From Trichomonas vaginalis G3 (Eukaryota; Parabasalia; Trichomonadida; Trichomonadidae): DNA of 64,000 bases. Below, one piece after another: positions 49,237-59,655 of this stretch; within the stretch, counting starts at the first letter, position 1, and every line of letters starts with the position of its first letter. A program made the position numbers and the translations under genes. A model generated the notes under the pieces. That model had not been told where the DNA came from. It did no database searches and was given only the letters and a program-made list of their open reading frames with translations. The stretch spans positions 4,869,797 through 4,933,796 of the forward strand of contig NC_067204.1 of assembly GCF_026262505.1 (NCBI RefSeq), written 5' to 3'.

Positions 49237-49264
<28 letters not shown>
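49237..49264. repeat. Poly-A run at the array/virus-like element junction
   Basis: Twenty-eight consecutive A residues separate the broken transposon copy from new sequence. It could be a relic of an insertion or end-joining event, or a low-complexity assembly join. Confidence 0.8.
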
Positions 49265-49267
<3 letters not shown>

Positions 49268-49271
49268 AGTG

Positions 49272-49302
49272 GGGCTTCCAGGCACTTCGTGCCTTCTAGC
49301 CC
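49272..49302 (+). other. GC-rich nested hairpin near the left edge of the virus-like region
   Basis: GGGCT pairs with AGCCC, and inside that AGGCAC pairs with GTGCCT around a TTC loop. It stands out in AT-rich surroundings and lies only eight bases after the poly-A run. It could be part of an element terminus, a transcription-stop structure, or neither. Confidence 0.45.
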
Positions 49303-49442
49303 TGAAGATGTTTAGTATAAATGAAGTCTTAGAGGACAAACATGACTATGAGTTTTGATATGACAAGATAGAATATGAGAGAGGTCCTATAAACCGGAGA
49401 AAGTGTTATATAAACATCTGTCATATTACTCAGAATATTATA

Positions 49443-50510
49443 CAGAATTCAATAAAAATATATTTTAGGTGAAGAGGTGAGATTTCACCTGTTTTTTCAC
49501 CTCATTTTTCACCTCTTGAATTTTCATGAATTTCATCGTAAAGACTTTGTCAAGATTTCATCGTAAAGACTTTGTCAAGACTTCTTCGTAAAGACTTTGT
49601 CAAGACTTCTTCTTCGTAAATGTTTTGTCAAGACTTCTTCGTAATGTTTGTCAAGACTTCTTCTTCGTAAATGTTTTGTCAAGACTTCTTCGTAAATGTT
49701 TGTCAAGACTTCTTCTTCGTAAAGACTTTGTCAAAAATTCATCGTAATGAGCGTAAATCAGACAAAAATATATTTTAGGGTAGAAGGGTATATCTACCCC
49801 GTTTTCTACCCTCTTTTCTACCCCATATGTACTTACTGAAAAAGTATGTGGTTCCATCTGTCATTTTACTCAGAATTTTACACCAAAAATAATGTTTAGG
49901 TGAAGAGGTGAGATTTCACCTGTTTTTTCACCTCTTTTCTACTCTTGAATTTTCATGAAATTTACACCAAAATAATGTTTAGGTGAAGAGGTGAGATTTC
50001 ACCTGTTTTTTCACACCTCTTTTCTCACCCTCTTGAATTTTCATGAAATTTACACCAAAAATATACTACTAGGGTCATTTACGAAGAAATCTCAACAAAG
50101 TCTTTACGATGAAATCTTGACAAAGTCTTTACGAAGAAATCTCAACAAAGTCTTTACGAAGAAATTCATGAAATTCAAGAGGTGAGAAATGAGGTGAAAA
50201 AAGAGGTGAAATCTCACCTCTTCACCTAAAATATATTTTTGGGTCATTTACGAAGAAATCTCAACAAAGTCTTTACGAAGAAATCTCAACAAAGTCTTTA
50301 CGAAGAAGTCTTAACAAAGTCTTTACGAAGAAGTCTTAACAAAGTCTTTACGAAGAAATTCATGAAAATTCAAGAGGTGAAAAAAGAGGTGAAAAAAGAG
50401 GTGAAATCTCACCTCTTCACCTAAAATATATTTTTGGGTCATTTACACTCATTTACGAAGAAATTTCAACAAAGTCTTTACGAAGAAGTCACAATAAACA
50501 TCTGTCAAAA
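49443..50510. repeat. Left repeat block: 25-bp direct repeats and GGTGA/TCACC palindromic modules
   Basis: Forward palindromic modules (starting AGGTGAAGAGG and ending TTTCACCT) lie at 49467-49490, 49898-49921 and 49981-50004, with reversed copies at 50204-50227 and 50399-50422. A sister module built on GGGTAGAAGG and TCTACCCC lies near 49777-49800. Between them run ~25-bp repeats with the core GTCAAGACTTCTTCGTAAA (about 49540-49740), then the opposite orientation with core ACGAAGAAATCTCAACAAAG (about 50080-50500). The block is therefore roughly an inverted repeat around 50,070. Short open frames here are products of the repeats. Confidence 0.8.
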
Positions 50511-50533
50511 GCCGCTTTTTAACTTCACTTAAA

Positions 50534-52654
50534 ATGCCACGTAAGCTACGTAAGAATATACGTAAGAGGAAGAGAGCATTGAAACATCCAATAGTAAAAC
50601 TGACACCACAACAACAGTTGCAACAACAAATGCTGAATGACCCCACTATGTTGCAACAAATGTCAAGCAATCCTATGCTTTTAAACGAGTTGTTGGTGCA
50701 CAGAGTGGAGGTTTAAGAGCGGCACTTTTAGCGAAAATGGCAGGCTATGGTGGAGCTGCAGACGGAACAGCCTATAACCTCAAAGTCAAATGAATTTGAG
50801 TTCACTCAAAAATCAAATAACAGATGTCAAAAAGTCAAACATAGACATACAGAGCAAATAAGTGAAAACGAAAAGAAACTAGAATACGACAGACACACAA
50901 GAAACTCAATGAGTTAACGTAGAGAAAAAGAAGAAAGAAGAACAACTGAAAGAACTAAGTACAGAGGAATATGCGAAAAAAGTGTCAGAAAAAGCAACAG
51001 AAGTAGCAAAAATGGAACAAGATGTCATAAATTTGAAAAAACCATACTACTCAATATAAAATACTGAAAGATGAAGAGATAAAACAAAAAGCCCTGAAGA
51101 CATATATGGATAGCGATGAGTATAAAAAAGAAGTTGAAGCAAATGTAAAGGCAGAAAAATTTTTACAGTTGCAAAACCAACCCGTACAGTATGAAAACTT
51201 AGCACAAGGAAGTAAAAATAACGACGCGGCTATGCAAAAGGCAATGAAAAGCGCAGAATATATTAAAAGCTAACAATGACTGGTTAGATGCCCAAGCCAA
51301 CGCTAAAGCAGCCCAACTCATAGGGTCAATAAGGACAAAAATACAAGCGGATGAAGACAGTTCAAATGAAGCTTTAACAAATGCTGACTTTAAGAACGCC
51401 TTCGAAGCTCTTCATAGTAAGGTGAAACAAGTGAACGACTTCTCATCTGGAAAGAAACTGAAGTCTGAAGGTTTCGACAAAGAGTTAAAAGAAGTAGCAC
51501 AAAATATGACGAAAATAACAGATGCAGCAACGAGACAGGCAGTTCAAAGTGCCTATGACGCCGTTAGAGCAACTGTTGTGAAAAGTCAAGAAAAAGAGTT
51601 ACAACAGACCAAAACAGACCTAGTAAATGCTTTCTTAAAAACGAAAAGTCAGGTAGGACATTACGCTGCAGATGGAACATATGTGCCAGCTGGTGGAACT
51701 TATATACCACCAAACCCTCCAAGAGAAGCACCTGCACCAGGACTACCTAGAACATTTACATCGTCACATGGACATAGACACAGGCATGCACCAAAACCAA
51801 CACAACAACCAACAGTTCAAAATCCAGCACAACAACAACAACCAAAACCAACAGTTCAAAAACCAGCACAGCAACCAACAGTTCAAAATCCAGCACAACA
51901 ACAACCACAAACAGAGCAAGGACATAAAAGAAGTAGAGAACAAGGAAACCAAGAATTCTTAAAAATGCTTAAAGAAGAGTGTGGTTTCCCAGATACTGTT
52001 GACTTTAGTGACAGATATAAAGAAGCTATTGGAAAGTTCAAGGATGGAAATACTGACCCGAACCTATTTAGCTTTATGGCTCAGCACCAAAACGGATATA
52101 ATCTCAAACCTGGAAAATACAAGCTCGCTAAGGGATATGATTTAATAGCATATCATCCAAATGACATGGATGAATTTACTCCGAGATATTTGATGTCAGA
52201 GCTAAATGACAATTCAACTTTCGTCATGAAACGCGTAAAAAATAGAGACGGAACGAAAGAACAAAAGCTTATGAATGCGGATGACGTAGATAGGGAAATT
52301 GTTAAAAACGGTCTCGGAATATATGAAATGCCAGCAGATGAGGTACAAGAAACTCCACAGGAAGAAGTTCAGATACAACCAGACATGGAAGAAATAGTTC
52401 AGCAACAACAGCTAGAAGAGCCTGAAGGAAACGAACAAGTCCTTCCTTTGGAAACTAACTTCACAGAACTAGATGAAGATTTGGAACAGCCGAAAAATCT
52501 TGACCCTCAACAAGAGTATGCGGAGAATATGGAATATTTCCAAGAGTCTAAAAAAAATTCGGCTGACATAGTAGAAGAATATCGAAAAATGTTTGCCGAC
52601 ATACAAAAGACTCCAGCACCAGATGAAATATTCAGCATAGAATGGAAGCACTGA
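50534..52654 (+). pseudogene. Large unidentified virus-like protein, 5' part frameshifted
   Basis: I do not recognise the family. The first frame (ATG at 50534) is strongly basic (PRKLRKNIRKRKRALKHP), then Gln-rich, and shifts near 50690. Lys/Glu-rich, coiled-coil-like fragments follow in changing frames to about 51,250. From there a frame of over 450 codons is open to 52654 without an ATG at its start; its first GTG is at 51422. That part has a coiled-coil-like start, a Pro/Gln repeat (PTVQNPAQQQ-type, 51805-51915), a globular segment and an acidic tail. A basic N-terminus plus coiled coils beside capsid genes would fit a structural or DNA-binding virion protein; this is inference. At least three frameshifts are needed. 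Confidence 0.5.
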
Positions 52655-53837
52655 AAGAAAATGTACACAAATACAACAACCCTTTTTACTTACGAGCATT
52701 TAACGTTCAATCTTCGGATGAACTCGGTGAAGATAAAAGGTTAAATTTCAAGAAAACATATAGAAATGAAACATTGTTTAAAGTTCATTCGAAACCTAAC
52801 CAAGATGGAAACAAACCTACTTTTGTTTCTGCAGACGATGGAACTACAATGAGATGGGGTCATAAAGCTAACCCGGATAGGTGTTCATAAACTTACAACC
52901 TCAATTCCAAGAAGTTGTAGACGCAATGGAAGTGAATGGTGAACCAGATATAGCTGGTATTTTCAGCGCGGCTTTAATGCCATTGAAAGATATGAAAGAT
53001 GCAGATATTTTGGACCAGTATGAAATGAACATGGCTGATGGAAATATAACACCTGACGTTCTAGAACATTTATCTCAAAGAACTACACAGAACCATAGAG
53101 ATGGTATATTTGGTGAAGAGTTTAGAAAGAAAGTTAGGGAGAGAGAAGGAAAGAGAACCTATTGTACATGACCTTGCAAACGAAGTTTACAAAATGTCAT
53201 AAAAACTTACTTTGCAGACAATGAACCGAGAAGGATGAATATTTAAGAAAACTCAAATGGACAGTACCAAATGAAATGTTAGTATTGAAAAACATGTTCC
53301 TTGACAAAATAAAACCAACTACAGAAATAAACGACGCAAGACTGAAAGATTGGGTAGAAGCTTTCCCATTCACAAAAGATATTATTGGTAACATGGAAAG
53401 AAAACCAGAATGGCTACAAAAACATATATTTGGAAACGAGCATATTCCATATGGACAGGCACTGTTTGAAGAGCTTGAACCGGAAACTCAGGAAAGAGTC
53501 ATGCAAACAATACGCGAAGACTCAAATTACAGACTATGACAAACTCTTTCTAGGATATAGGTTACCTGAGATGGGCGACCAGAGCCCAAAGGCAAAAAGG
53601 ACATGGGAAATTTACAACATACTAGGTGAACATGAGGCAAAGATGCAACAACTTGAAGCAGAGGGCAAGTTACCAAAAGCGACACCAAAGAAGAAGAGAA
53701 GAGTAGAACAAAGTGAAAGTAGTGAAGAAGTAACTTCATCTAGTGAAAGTAGTGGCAATGAAGGAAAAAGAAGAGTTAAAAACTCAGTCAGGAAGAAAGT
53801 AAAGCTTGGTCCACGTGGGTTCTATTATGACATATAA
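52642..53837 (+). pseudogene. Unidentified virus-like protein with basic C-terminus, frameshifted
   Basis: The ATG at 52642 overlaps the end of the preceding frame by 13 bases (ATGGAAGCACTGA), a tight arrangement expected of neighbouring viral genes. Open pieces at 52642-52890, 52881-53171, 53276-53539 and 53385-53837 follow one another in different frames, so one gene of about 400 codons with several one-base breaks is likely. The last piece has a Ser/Glu stretch and a Lys/Arg-rich end (KNSVRKKVKLGPRG), and its stop lies in TAAA. Family unknown; its position just before the capsid gene suggests a virion component. Confidence 0.5.
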
Positions 53838-53869
53838 ATCCAAACTATTCTATATTTTTACTCATAGAA

Positions 53870-55488
53870 ATGTACGCCGCTCAGAATATAACGCCAACAG
53901 TTTTGGATGCTATGAACGGAAATGTTTCCGAATGGTATAACGAATGCGACAATGCCATTAGAAGGTCAGAAATAGTTCCTGGAACTTACGAATATACAAC
54001 TGCTGTTTCTTATGGAAACGTAGGTGAGTTTGGAGAAGGTTCTTCAACAACAGTAGATATTGCTTGCGACAGGTTTCATATAATTTCTATTGACAACTCT
54101 TTCTTATACGTGGAACAAGACATTAAATAAAACCTTCTGCCAAGTTGTCTGACAAGAAAGGTTGCAATGGAATTTTCTATGTCGGATACCAATATGCTCC
54201 AGAAGTTTTCATGGGATATAAGATATATTCTAACTCTGACTTAGTTCAAACAGTAACATGGCAAACTATGAATGGTTCGCTTTGAGAAACTCAGTACAAC
54301 CACAAGCTAGAGAACAAACAGACCAGTATGCAACTATTGAGAAAAATAAGAAGACTTGACCCTAACGTTCAGGAGTTTATGTTAACCTTTCTGGACAAAC
54401 TGCAGCAGCAGTAACCAAAGTAAAATTGAAACTTAGAGTTCCTTTGTCATCTTTCCTCATCTTCAGGTTTTTAAGATACTTGCCAAACTGGGCAGGAAAA
54501 ATTTCTATCGAACTTACTCCAAGCAAAAATAACTTAGTCATTGCACCAACACAAGACCCATTCACTCTTACAGACGTAAAGGGAGCAAATCAAACGTCAT
54601 TCGCCGAATTTGCAAAGACAAAGTTGACTTAGACTTTGGTTTCTCAAACCTCAACACTGAAGTAAAACTACTACTTCAATGCTGCTGGAACTGCTTGGGA
54701 CCCAGTTAAGTTCACATGCGAAAAGTTTGAATGCAAGAGAATAGAAAGCAGACTTGCAGTCTATATGTTGGACCCAGAATATTTCAAATGCTTTAGCTGC
54801 CAAATATATTGCAGTTCCACTTATGTTCCCTATACACCAAATATCTGTCAAAGACTTTGCAGGTGAAGTTGGAAACCAAAGTGCTGACCCAGGTGCAAGA
54901 ACAGATATTGCCTTAACAACTGCAATGAAACATGCAGATACTATGTTTGTACTGTTCAGACGAACTATAAATGACTATTCTTGCTTCTACAACCCTGGTA
55001 TTAAATACCATATAAACATAGATGGCAAATACTATCCAAGAGAAGAATATTCTACAGTTGAGGATATGAGGTCATACAACTTGACATTAGATGCTATGAA
55101 CTTTAACAACAACTTCACAACAACCATTAACCCTGAAATGCAAAGTTCTATTATGCCATATGTGAAAGTATGGACCCATACAGGAGCTCAAAAAACTCAA
55201 TATACAAATGGAGACCGTTCAAACTTTTGGCTTGGCATTCCATTTGCTGACTCAGAAGACTTTATGGTGGTATTTCAACTGTTGGTACTGTACAAATACA
55301 ATATACTGGTGACAGAAGACGGTCCAGATGAACTGAGAGCAAAGAAGTTTACAAAACCAATAGCACTTTTCACGGAAGATGCTCTTTTGAAAATTCGTTC
55401 GATGAAACCTGCTGGGCTCCTCAGATTGGCATAACGACAGCTTCCATCGAGCAGATTTTGCAGCAGGTCAGTAAGTTGTTCTTGAACT
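53870..55488 (+). pseudogene. Probable double jelly-roll major capsid protein, frameshifted
   Basis: Begins at the ATG at 53870, 33 bp after the previous stop. About 540 codons are spread over three frames by roughly six one-base breaks (for example near 54128, 54265, 54350, 54630, 54670 and 55400). The last long open piece, 54754-55434, is a 226-aa segment that includes PLMFPIHQISVKDFAGEVG. Length, beta-rich composition, lack of catalytic motifs, the YEWFALRNSVQPQA segment and position near an A32 ATPase fit the PY/major capsid protein of Mavericks. This is family-level judgement by eye; profile search is needed. The C-terminus could be at 55434 or, after a shift, at 55488. Confidence 0.5.
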
Positions 55489-55784
55489 GACTTCTCTCCG
55501 TCAAATATTGACAGTACGCCAGTTTTGACATAAAATTGTAAGATAAACTTACCTTTAGAAATATCTGTAAGTTTTGAAGTTATATTTTGTCTGCTTCAAG
55601 AACTTTCACCATTTCAGTTATACCAACTTTCTTTGCTTTATGAAAATATTTTGGTTCAGCAAATATTGCTATTCTATAACATTTTCCATTGTTTGTGTAA
55701 AGAACTACTCTGTCAATGAACTTGTATTGTTTGTGTGTGTAACTTTGTTTGCTTCAATTCGAAGAGATACTCGAATACGTCCAT
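55433..55784 (-). pseudogene. Small unidentified protein on the minus strand, frameshifted
   Basis: From an ATG at 55784 the minus strand reads MDVFEYLFELKQTKLHTQT. It then shifts frame near 55720 and continues with good composition (VVLYTNNGKCYRIAIFAEPK), with another shift near 55585. The gene converges on, and slightly overlaps, the end of the probable capsid gene. About 115 codons. It has no recognised family. The plus strand here has no plausible gene, which supports the call. Confidence 0.4.
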
Positions 55785-55802
55785 CTTTTTATTCTAAGTA
55801 AA

Positions 55803-56360
55803 ATGTCATTTCCGAAAATAGAAGCGTAAGTGTTTCAAAAAGGTTTAATGGCGGTGGCAGATGTGAAGTTAAATTCACCAACTCAAACAAACAGTCAAAG
55901 TTGTTGTCAATGTCAAAGAAAGAGATGTTGAAGTGGGGAAACCATACGAAGACGAAGATGGTATAACAATTGTTCCTGTAAAAGAACAACCAACATATCC
56001 TGAAGTTAGCAGAGACTTAAGTTCTGTTGCAATATTCGAAATGACTACCAACAACTTAAAGACAAACTTAAACTCAGGAGAAGATTTGTCAGCTTTGGGT
56101 ATAATGTTAAACTTGGTCGAACACAACCCTGTAAAAGTGAACTCATATGTCATCGCACCTCATGAAATTTTGAAAAACTATTGAAACTTTTGACAGAGGC
56201 AGACGATATAAACATCAAAGAAATAGAACCCGACATTGCTTGTGGTGTTTCATACAATGTCATTGACAAGATATACGTTATGAAAGGAGGTGAAACGTTG
56301 AACTTAAAATATAGTTTCCCAGACGTCATAAAAATATTGACGACCACAATCATTCATTAA
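55803..56360 (+). pseudogene. Unidentified small virus-like protein, frameshifted
   Basis: ATG at 55803 (MSFPKIEA), shared intergenic space with the divergent gene ending at 55784. The frame breaks near 55826 and again near 55890, is open from 55933 to 56184, breaks once more and ends at a TAA (in TAAA) at 56360. About 185 codons. Acidic patches and no motif I recognise. Confidence 0.4.
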
Positions 56361-56380
56361 AATTTAGTTGCTAAGTAAAA

Positions 56381-56621
56381 ATGTCAAAACTTCTTGAAAG
56401 ATGTTTGAAGAAAAAATAATATAGACTTTATTTCATGTAAAGGACTTTACACACTTTTGAACGATATGAAAGACCCTGTTTTGTTTTTCGTGTAGACAAA
56501 GGAAAGTTCTATGTCTTTACAAATATTTGAACTTCTTAGACAGAGAACTTCAAGAAACGCCATGTGAAAGTTTAGATGAAGTTCTTCTCCACTTTCAGAA
56601 AAACTTTTAAAATATATGTAA
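56381..56621 (+). pseudogene. Tiny unidentified gene abutting the next start codon
   Basis: ATG at 56381 (MSKLLERCLKK). Frame breaks occur near 56418 and at later points, and the last frame ends LSEKLLKYM with TAA at 56619-56621, directly followed by the ATG of the next gene. About 80 codons; function unknown. The stop-start abutment suggests compact viral gene packing. Confidence 0.35.
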
Positions 56622-57413
56622 ATGGCAGAAGACATAGTGGTTTATACTATTACGACTAAAAACCCTGATCATATAATTCTATAACAACAAACTTACAAAG
56701 TCCTCAAGGACGATATTGTAAACGACCTTAAACACGATGACGACTAAAGCCTGTTTTGCTCTTTTGACACCAGAAGACTTTGTTGTTGTGAATGGTAAAA
56801 AATACTCTTTGAAGATACTTACTCAGATATACCACCAACAGTTTTGTTGACTTATTTAATACTTTAAGGACGGATGTAACATGTGCTGCAACTAGAGCAG
56901 GTTTCATTATGTTTGGATGTCCGACTGAGTTTAGTATAAACGATATGAGCTATAATACAAAACTTATATCTGTTTTTACTACCAACAGTTTCCTATAACA
57001 GGAAAAGGTGTCATACAAGGTTTGTCTGTTCCATTGACTTTAAGTACACCTATTTTATATATTGTTTCAAACTTAGGTTCAAAGTGCTATTCGAATGTCG
57101 ACAGAAACTACTATGACCAAAAGATACTCATGCGTATAAACAAACTTTCTCTGCTGGTTTGCCTATTGTTCATTCGAATGCAGAATTTTCAGCTTTAGTA
57201 AACTCAAACACTTTAGCAAACATAAACTTAACCTTAGTCGACGCAAACTTTGTTCCTGTAAAACTTTTATGTCCTATGTATTTGTCAATGACGGCAGAAA
57301 GTTTCGAATTGGAAGATGCAACTGGTGAAAGTATTGTATTACAAGAACAACTTCAACAACAAATAGCTCAAGAACAACAAATGCAACAAATGCAACAACA
57401 AAGTCAAGAATAA
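56622..57413 (+). pseudogene. Candidate minor capsid (penton-like) protein, frameshifted
   Basis: Starts MAEDIVVYTITTKNPDHII at 56622, breaks near 56685, 56815, 56850, 56990 and 57150, and ends in a Gln-rich tail at 57413 (QQQSQE). About 260 codons. The segment before the tail (ANINLTLVDANFVPVKLL) has the beta-strand, Asp, turn, strand pattern often seen at the end of single jelly-roll penton proteins of Polintons and adintoviruses, and the size fits. This is a weak structural guess. The stop lies in TAAA. Confidence 0.33.
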
Positions 57414-57443
57414 AAAAAATATTTTTTTTTTATTTTTATAAAA
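57414..57443 (+). promoter_or_regulatory. AT-rich promoter candidate before the helicase gene
   Basis: The 30-bp gap contains AAAAAAAATATTTTTTTTTT directly before the helicase ATG. Related AAAATATTTTTT strings precede five other genes of this region, so it is probably an element-specific promoter motif. Confidence 0.45.
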
Positions 57444-58679
57444 ATGTACAGAATAGACGTTTCAGATTTTTATGACTTCCAAGCGTTCAGAAATATGTGT
57501 CCATTTAGAGACTATAACAAAGCAGTCGAGAATTTGAAACGTTTAGTCATTTATGTCGACTCTGCCCCAGAATGTTATGTCATGAAAGAATGGGATGTTG
57601 TCTTTAACAAACCAAGAGCAACCATAGTGTCTGAACAAGAATGTAGACAGAAACTTAAGAAAATAAAAGTCGTACAGGTTGGCATGAAAATGTTAGATGC
57701 TTGGGATATCTTATTGTCGAAGTTAGAAGATTTTTCAGTTCGTGGTATAAAGTTCTATACACCTTCTCCAAACTTCTATTCTATCTTCACTGGATATAAA
57801 TACGAACAAGTAGAATGGAAAGAAAGTGTTATAGAAGCTTGGTTAGACCATGTCAAAGAAATTATATGCAATGGAAACGAAAAGGTTTATGAGTATATCT
57901 TATGTTGGTTTGCAAACATCTTACAATATCCAAGTGCTAAAAATGAAACTGCTCTCATTATAATTGGAAAACAAGGAACTGGTAAGAACACTTTCTTTAC
58001 AGATATCTTATGCAAACTGTTAGAAGGTTATTCGAACCCGAATATGACAAACTTAGAAAACATCTGCGGTAAATTTAACTCTTCAATAGAGAATATGAAA
58101 CTTATAGTATGTAACGAACTTCAAAGTATAGATACAACAAAGGTTTTAAACTCAGATGCTTTGAAGAGTCTTATAACAGACAAAGTTGGAGTTGTTGAAA
58201 GAAAATATAAAGACCAAAGAGTTTGTGAAAATGTTGCAAATTTCATCATGGTTTCAAACAACGCCGTTCCGATGAAGTTAGAAAGTTCTGACAGAAGATA
58301 TGTAGTTGTCAGAACGTCAGAAGCTCATATGCAAGATACAGAATATTTTGACGCTTTGTCAGAAACTTTGACACCTAACTTTTACAACCACTTGTTCTCA
58401 TATTTCATGACATTAGATATTTCAAAGTTCAATCCAAGACAAATTCCACATACCGAAGAGAGACAAACATTGTTAGAAGCAAACAAGAGTGTATATGAAC
58501 TGTTTATAGATGAGACTAACTTTGAGTGTTTAGATGAAAGGTCATTGTACGATGAATATAAACAATATTGCCAAGAGTATGGTTATATGACAGCGTCTAA
58601 ACGAACATTCTTGGCAAATGTCAAAAATCTTTTAGATGTTCAGAACGGCGTATATACAAAGAAAAATTTTTCTGAGTAA
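57444..58679 (+). CDS. Superfamily 3 (D5-like) helicase/NTPase
   Basis: An intact 411-aa ring helicase of the virus SF3 type, expected to unwind DNA during replication of the element. Visible motifs: Walker A GKQGTGKN at residues 175-182, Walker B LIVCNE at about 220-225, motif C FIMVSNN at 267-273, and the SSDRRYVVVRTSE region with an arginine-finger candidate just after. The arrangement resembles the D5-like/DUF5906 helicases of polinton-like viruses, virophages and phages. The ~170-residue N-terminus has no primase motif that I can see. The stop is within TAAA. It is the longest undamaged gene in the virus-like region. Classical Mavericks rely on protein-primed PolB, so an SF3 helicase points to a polinton-like-virus type replication module. 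Confidence 0.87.
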   Translation: MYRIDVSDFYDFQAFRNMCPFRDYNKAVENLKRLVIYVDSAPECYVMKEWDVVFNKPRATIVSEQECRQKLKKIKVVQVGMKMLDAWDILLSKLEDFSVRGIKFYTPSPNFYSIFTGYKYEQVEWKESVIEAWLDHVKEIICNGNEKVYEYILCWFANILQYPSAKNETALIIIGKQGTGKNTFFTDILCKLLEGYSNPNMTNLENICGKFNSSIENMKLIVCNELQSIDTTKVLNSDALKSLITDKVGVVERKYKDQRVCENVANFIMVSNNAVPMKLESSDRRYVVVRTSEAHMQDTEYFDALSETLTPNFYNHLFSYFMTLDISKFNPRQIPHTEERQTLLEANKSVYELFIDETNFECLDERSLYDEYKQYCQEYGYMTASKRTFLANVKNLLDVQNGVYTKKNFSE

Positions 58680-58714
58680 ATTTTAAAAAAATATTTTTTT
58701 ATCCGATAGAAAAG

Positions 58715-59133
58715 ATGGCAAAATTCATCTCAGTAAACAAGTACATGTCAGGACTTAAAGAAGAACTAGACCCATTCGCTTATTTGAATGTTTACTTCTA
58801 CCATTTTGAAAAGTCTACATATGACAAAGTTTGGAACATCGAACCCGTTAAGTTTGCTATTGTGACTAAAAATGGTGCGAAATTTTGAAGACTTAGACAT
58901 AGAAGGTTTGTTAGCAGTCAAAGAAATTTGACAGAAGGTTCTCAAACCTTAAAGAAGGCAAAGCATACAAACTTGTTATACCTTATGAACCAAAGAAGAC
59001 AGACGACTATGAATATTATGAGTCTAAGATAGTTGAAGTTCAAGGTAAATTGGGTAAAAAGATTTTAGAGTCTAAACCAGTGTTTGCTCCTAAAGAGGAA
59101 GAGAACATTGACATTGACCCAGAAATGTTCTAA
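58715..59133 (+). pseudogene. Small protein with acidic tail, possible ssDNA-binding protein, frameshifted
   Basis: ATG at 58715 (MAKFISVNKYMSGLKEELD), 35 bp after the helicase stop and preceded by AAAAAAATATTTTTTT. It breaks near 58880 and 58930, then runs to EEENIDIDPEMF at 59133. About 138 codons. The small size, likely beta-rich body, acidic C-terminus ending in Phe, and position next to a helicase resemble single-stranded DNA-binding proteins, but no OB-fold signature can be proven by eye. Confidence 0.4.
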
Positions 59134-59149
59134 AAATAAAATTTTATTT

Positions 59150-59618
59150 TTACATGTCAAATTTCTTTTTCTCTGGCTCTGGCTCTGGTTCTTTCTTCTC
59201 TTCTTCTACTTTCTTTTCTTCTACTTTCTTTTCTTTCTTTTCTCTCTTCTTCTTCTTCTCTGGTGGAGTTATGTCAAATTTGGCGCAACCATATTTTTGT
59301 AAAAGTTCTTTGTCCTTTAATAGCTCATCTATTCTGTTTTCTATTTCATCTTCAAGAACAGCGCATGTGCCTTCTTTGCATTCTAAGAACTTTTGTTGAC
59401 TTCATCTTTCCAATCGGCGTCATCTCTGTCAACAAGTCTGTCATTGACAAATTTTAAGACTGCTCTGCTTAATGTTTTATGGTTCTTGTCATATTCCCAG
59501 AAACAGAACTTTAGAACAAATTCACCTTTCTTGTTTACACTATGTAAGATTTATGGTCTACAGATGTTTTGCTGTCGAAAAGCTTGTCTCGAATATAGAT
59601 AGCGAAATCGCTAGACAT
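59150..59618 (-). pseudogene. Unidentified protein with Lys/Glu/Pro-rich tail, frameshifted
   Basis: Starts at an ATG at 59618 (MSSDFAIYIRDKLFDS), diverging from the ATPase gene. Breaks lie near 59540 and 59398. The C-terminus is extremely charged (PPEKKKKREKKEKK then EPEPEPEKKKFDM), and its stop at 59150 converges on the preceding plus-strand gene with a 16-bp gap. About 155 codons. I do not recognise the family. The plus-strand reading of the same DNA is Phe/Leu/Ser-rich and is a shadow. Confidence 0.45.
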
Positions 59619-59655
59619 TTTCCTAAAAGATAAAATTTTTAATTTTTCTAAAAAT
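59619..59655. promoter_or_regulatory. Divergent promoter candidate
   Basis: A 37-bp AT-only-like gap (AAAGATAAAATTTTTAATTT) separates two genes transcribed in opposite directions, so it must carry both promoters. Confidence 0.4.

Noticed and set aside
49991..50424. Small proteins with RRNLNKVFTKK-type repeats
   Set aside because: They are translations of the 25-bp repeat, which reads open in several frames.
49540..50500. CRISPR array
   Set aside because: The 25-bp units are directly adjacent with no unique spacers, they change orientation, and the setting is eukaryotic.
51672..51962. Gln/His-rich frame overlapping the Pro/Gln repeat
   Set aside because: It is a shifted reading of the CAACAACCA repeat within the longer frame.
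59084..59399. Phe/Leu/Ser-rich plus-strand frames
   Set aside because: They are the antisense of the Lys/Glu-rich tail of the minus-strand gene and have a membrane-like composition for that reason only.
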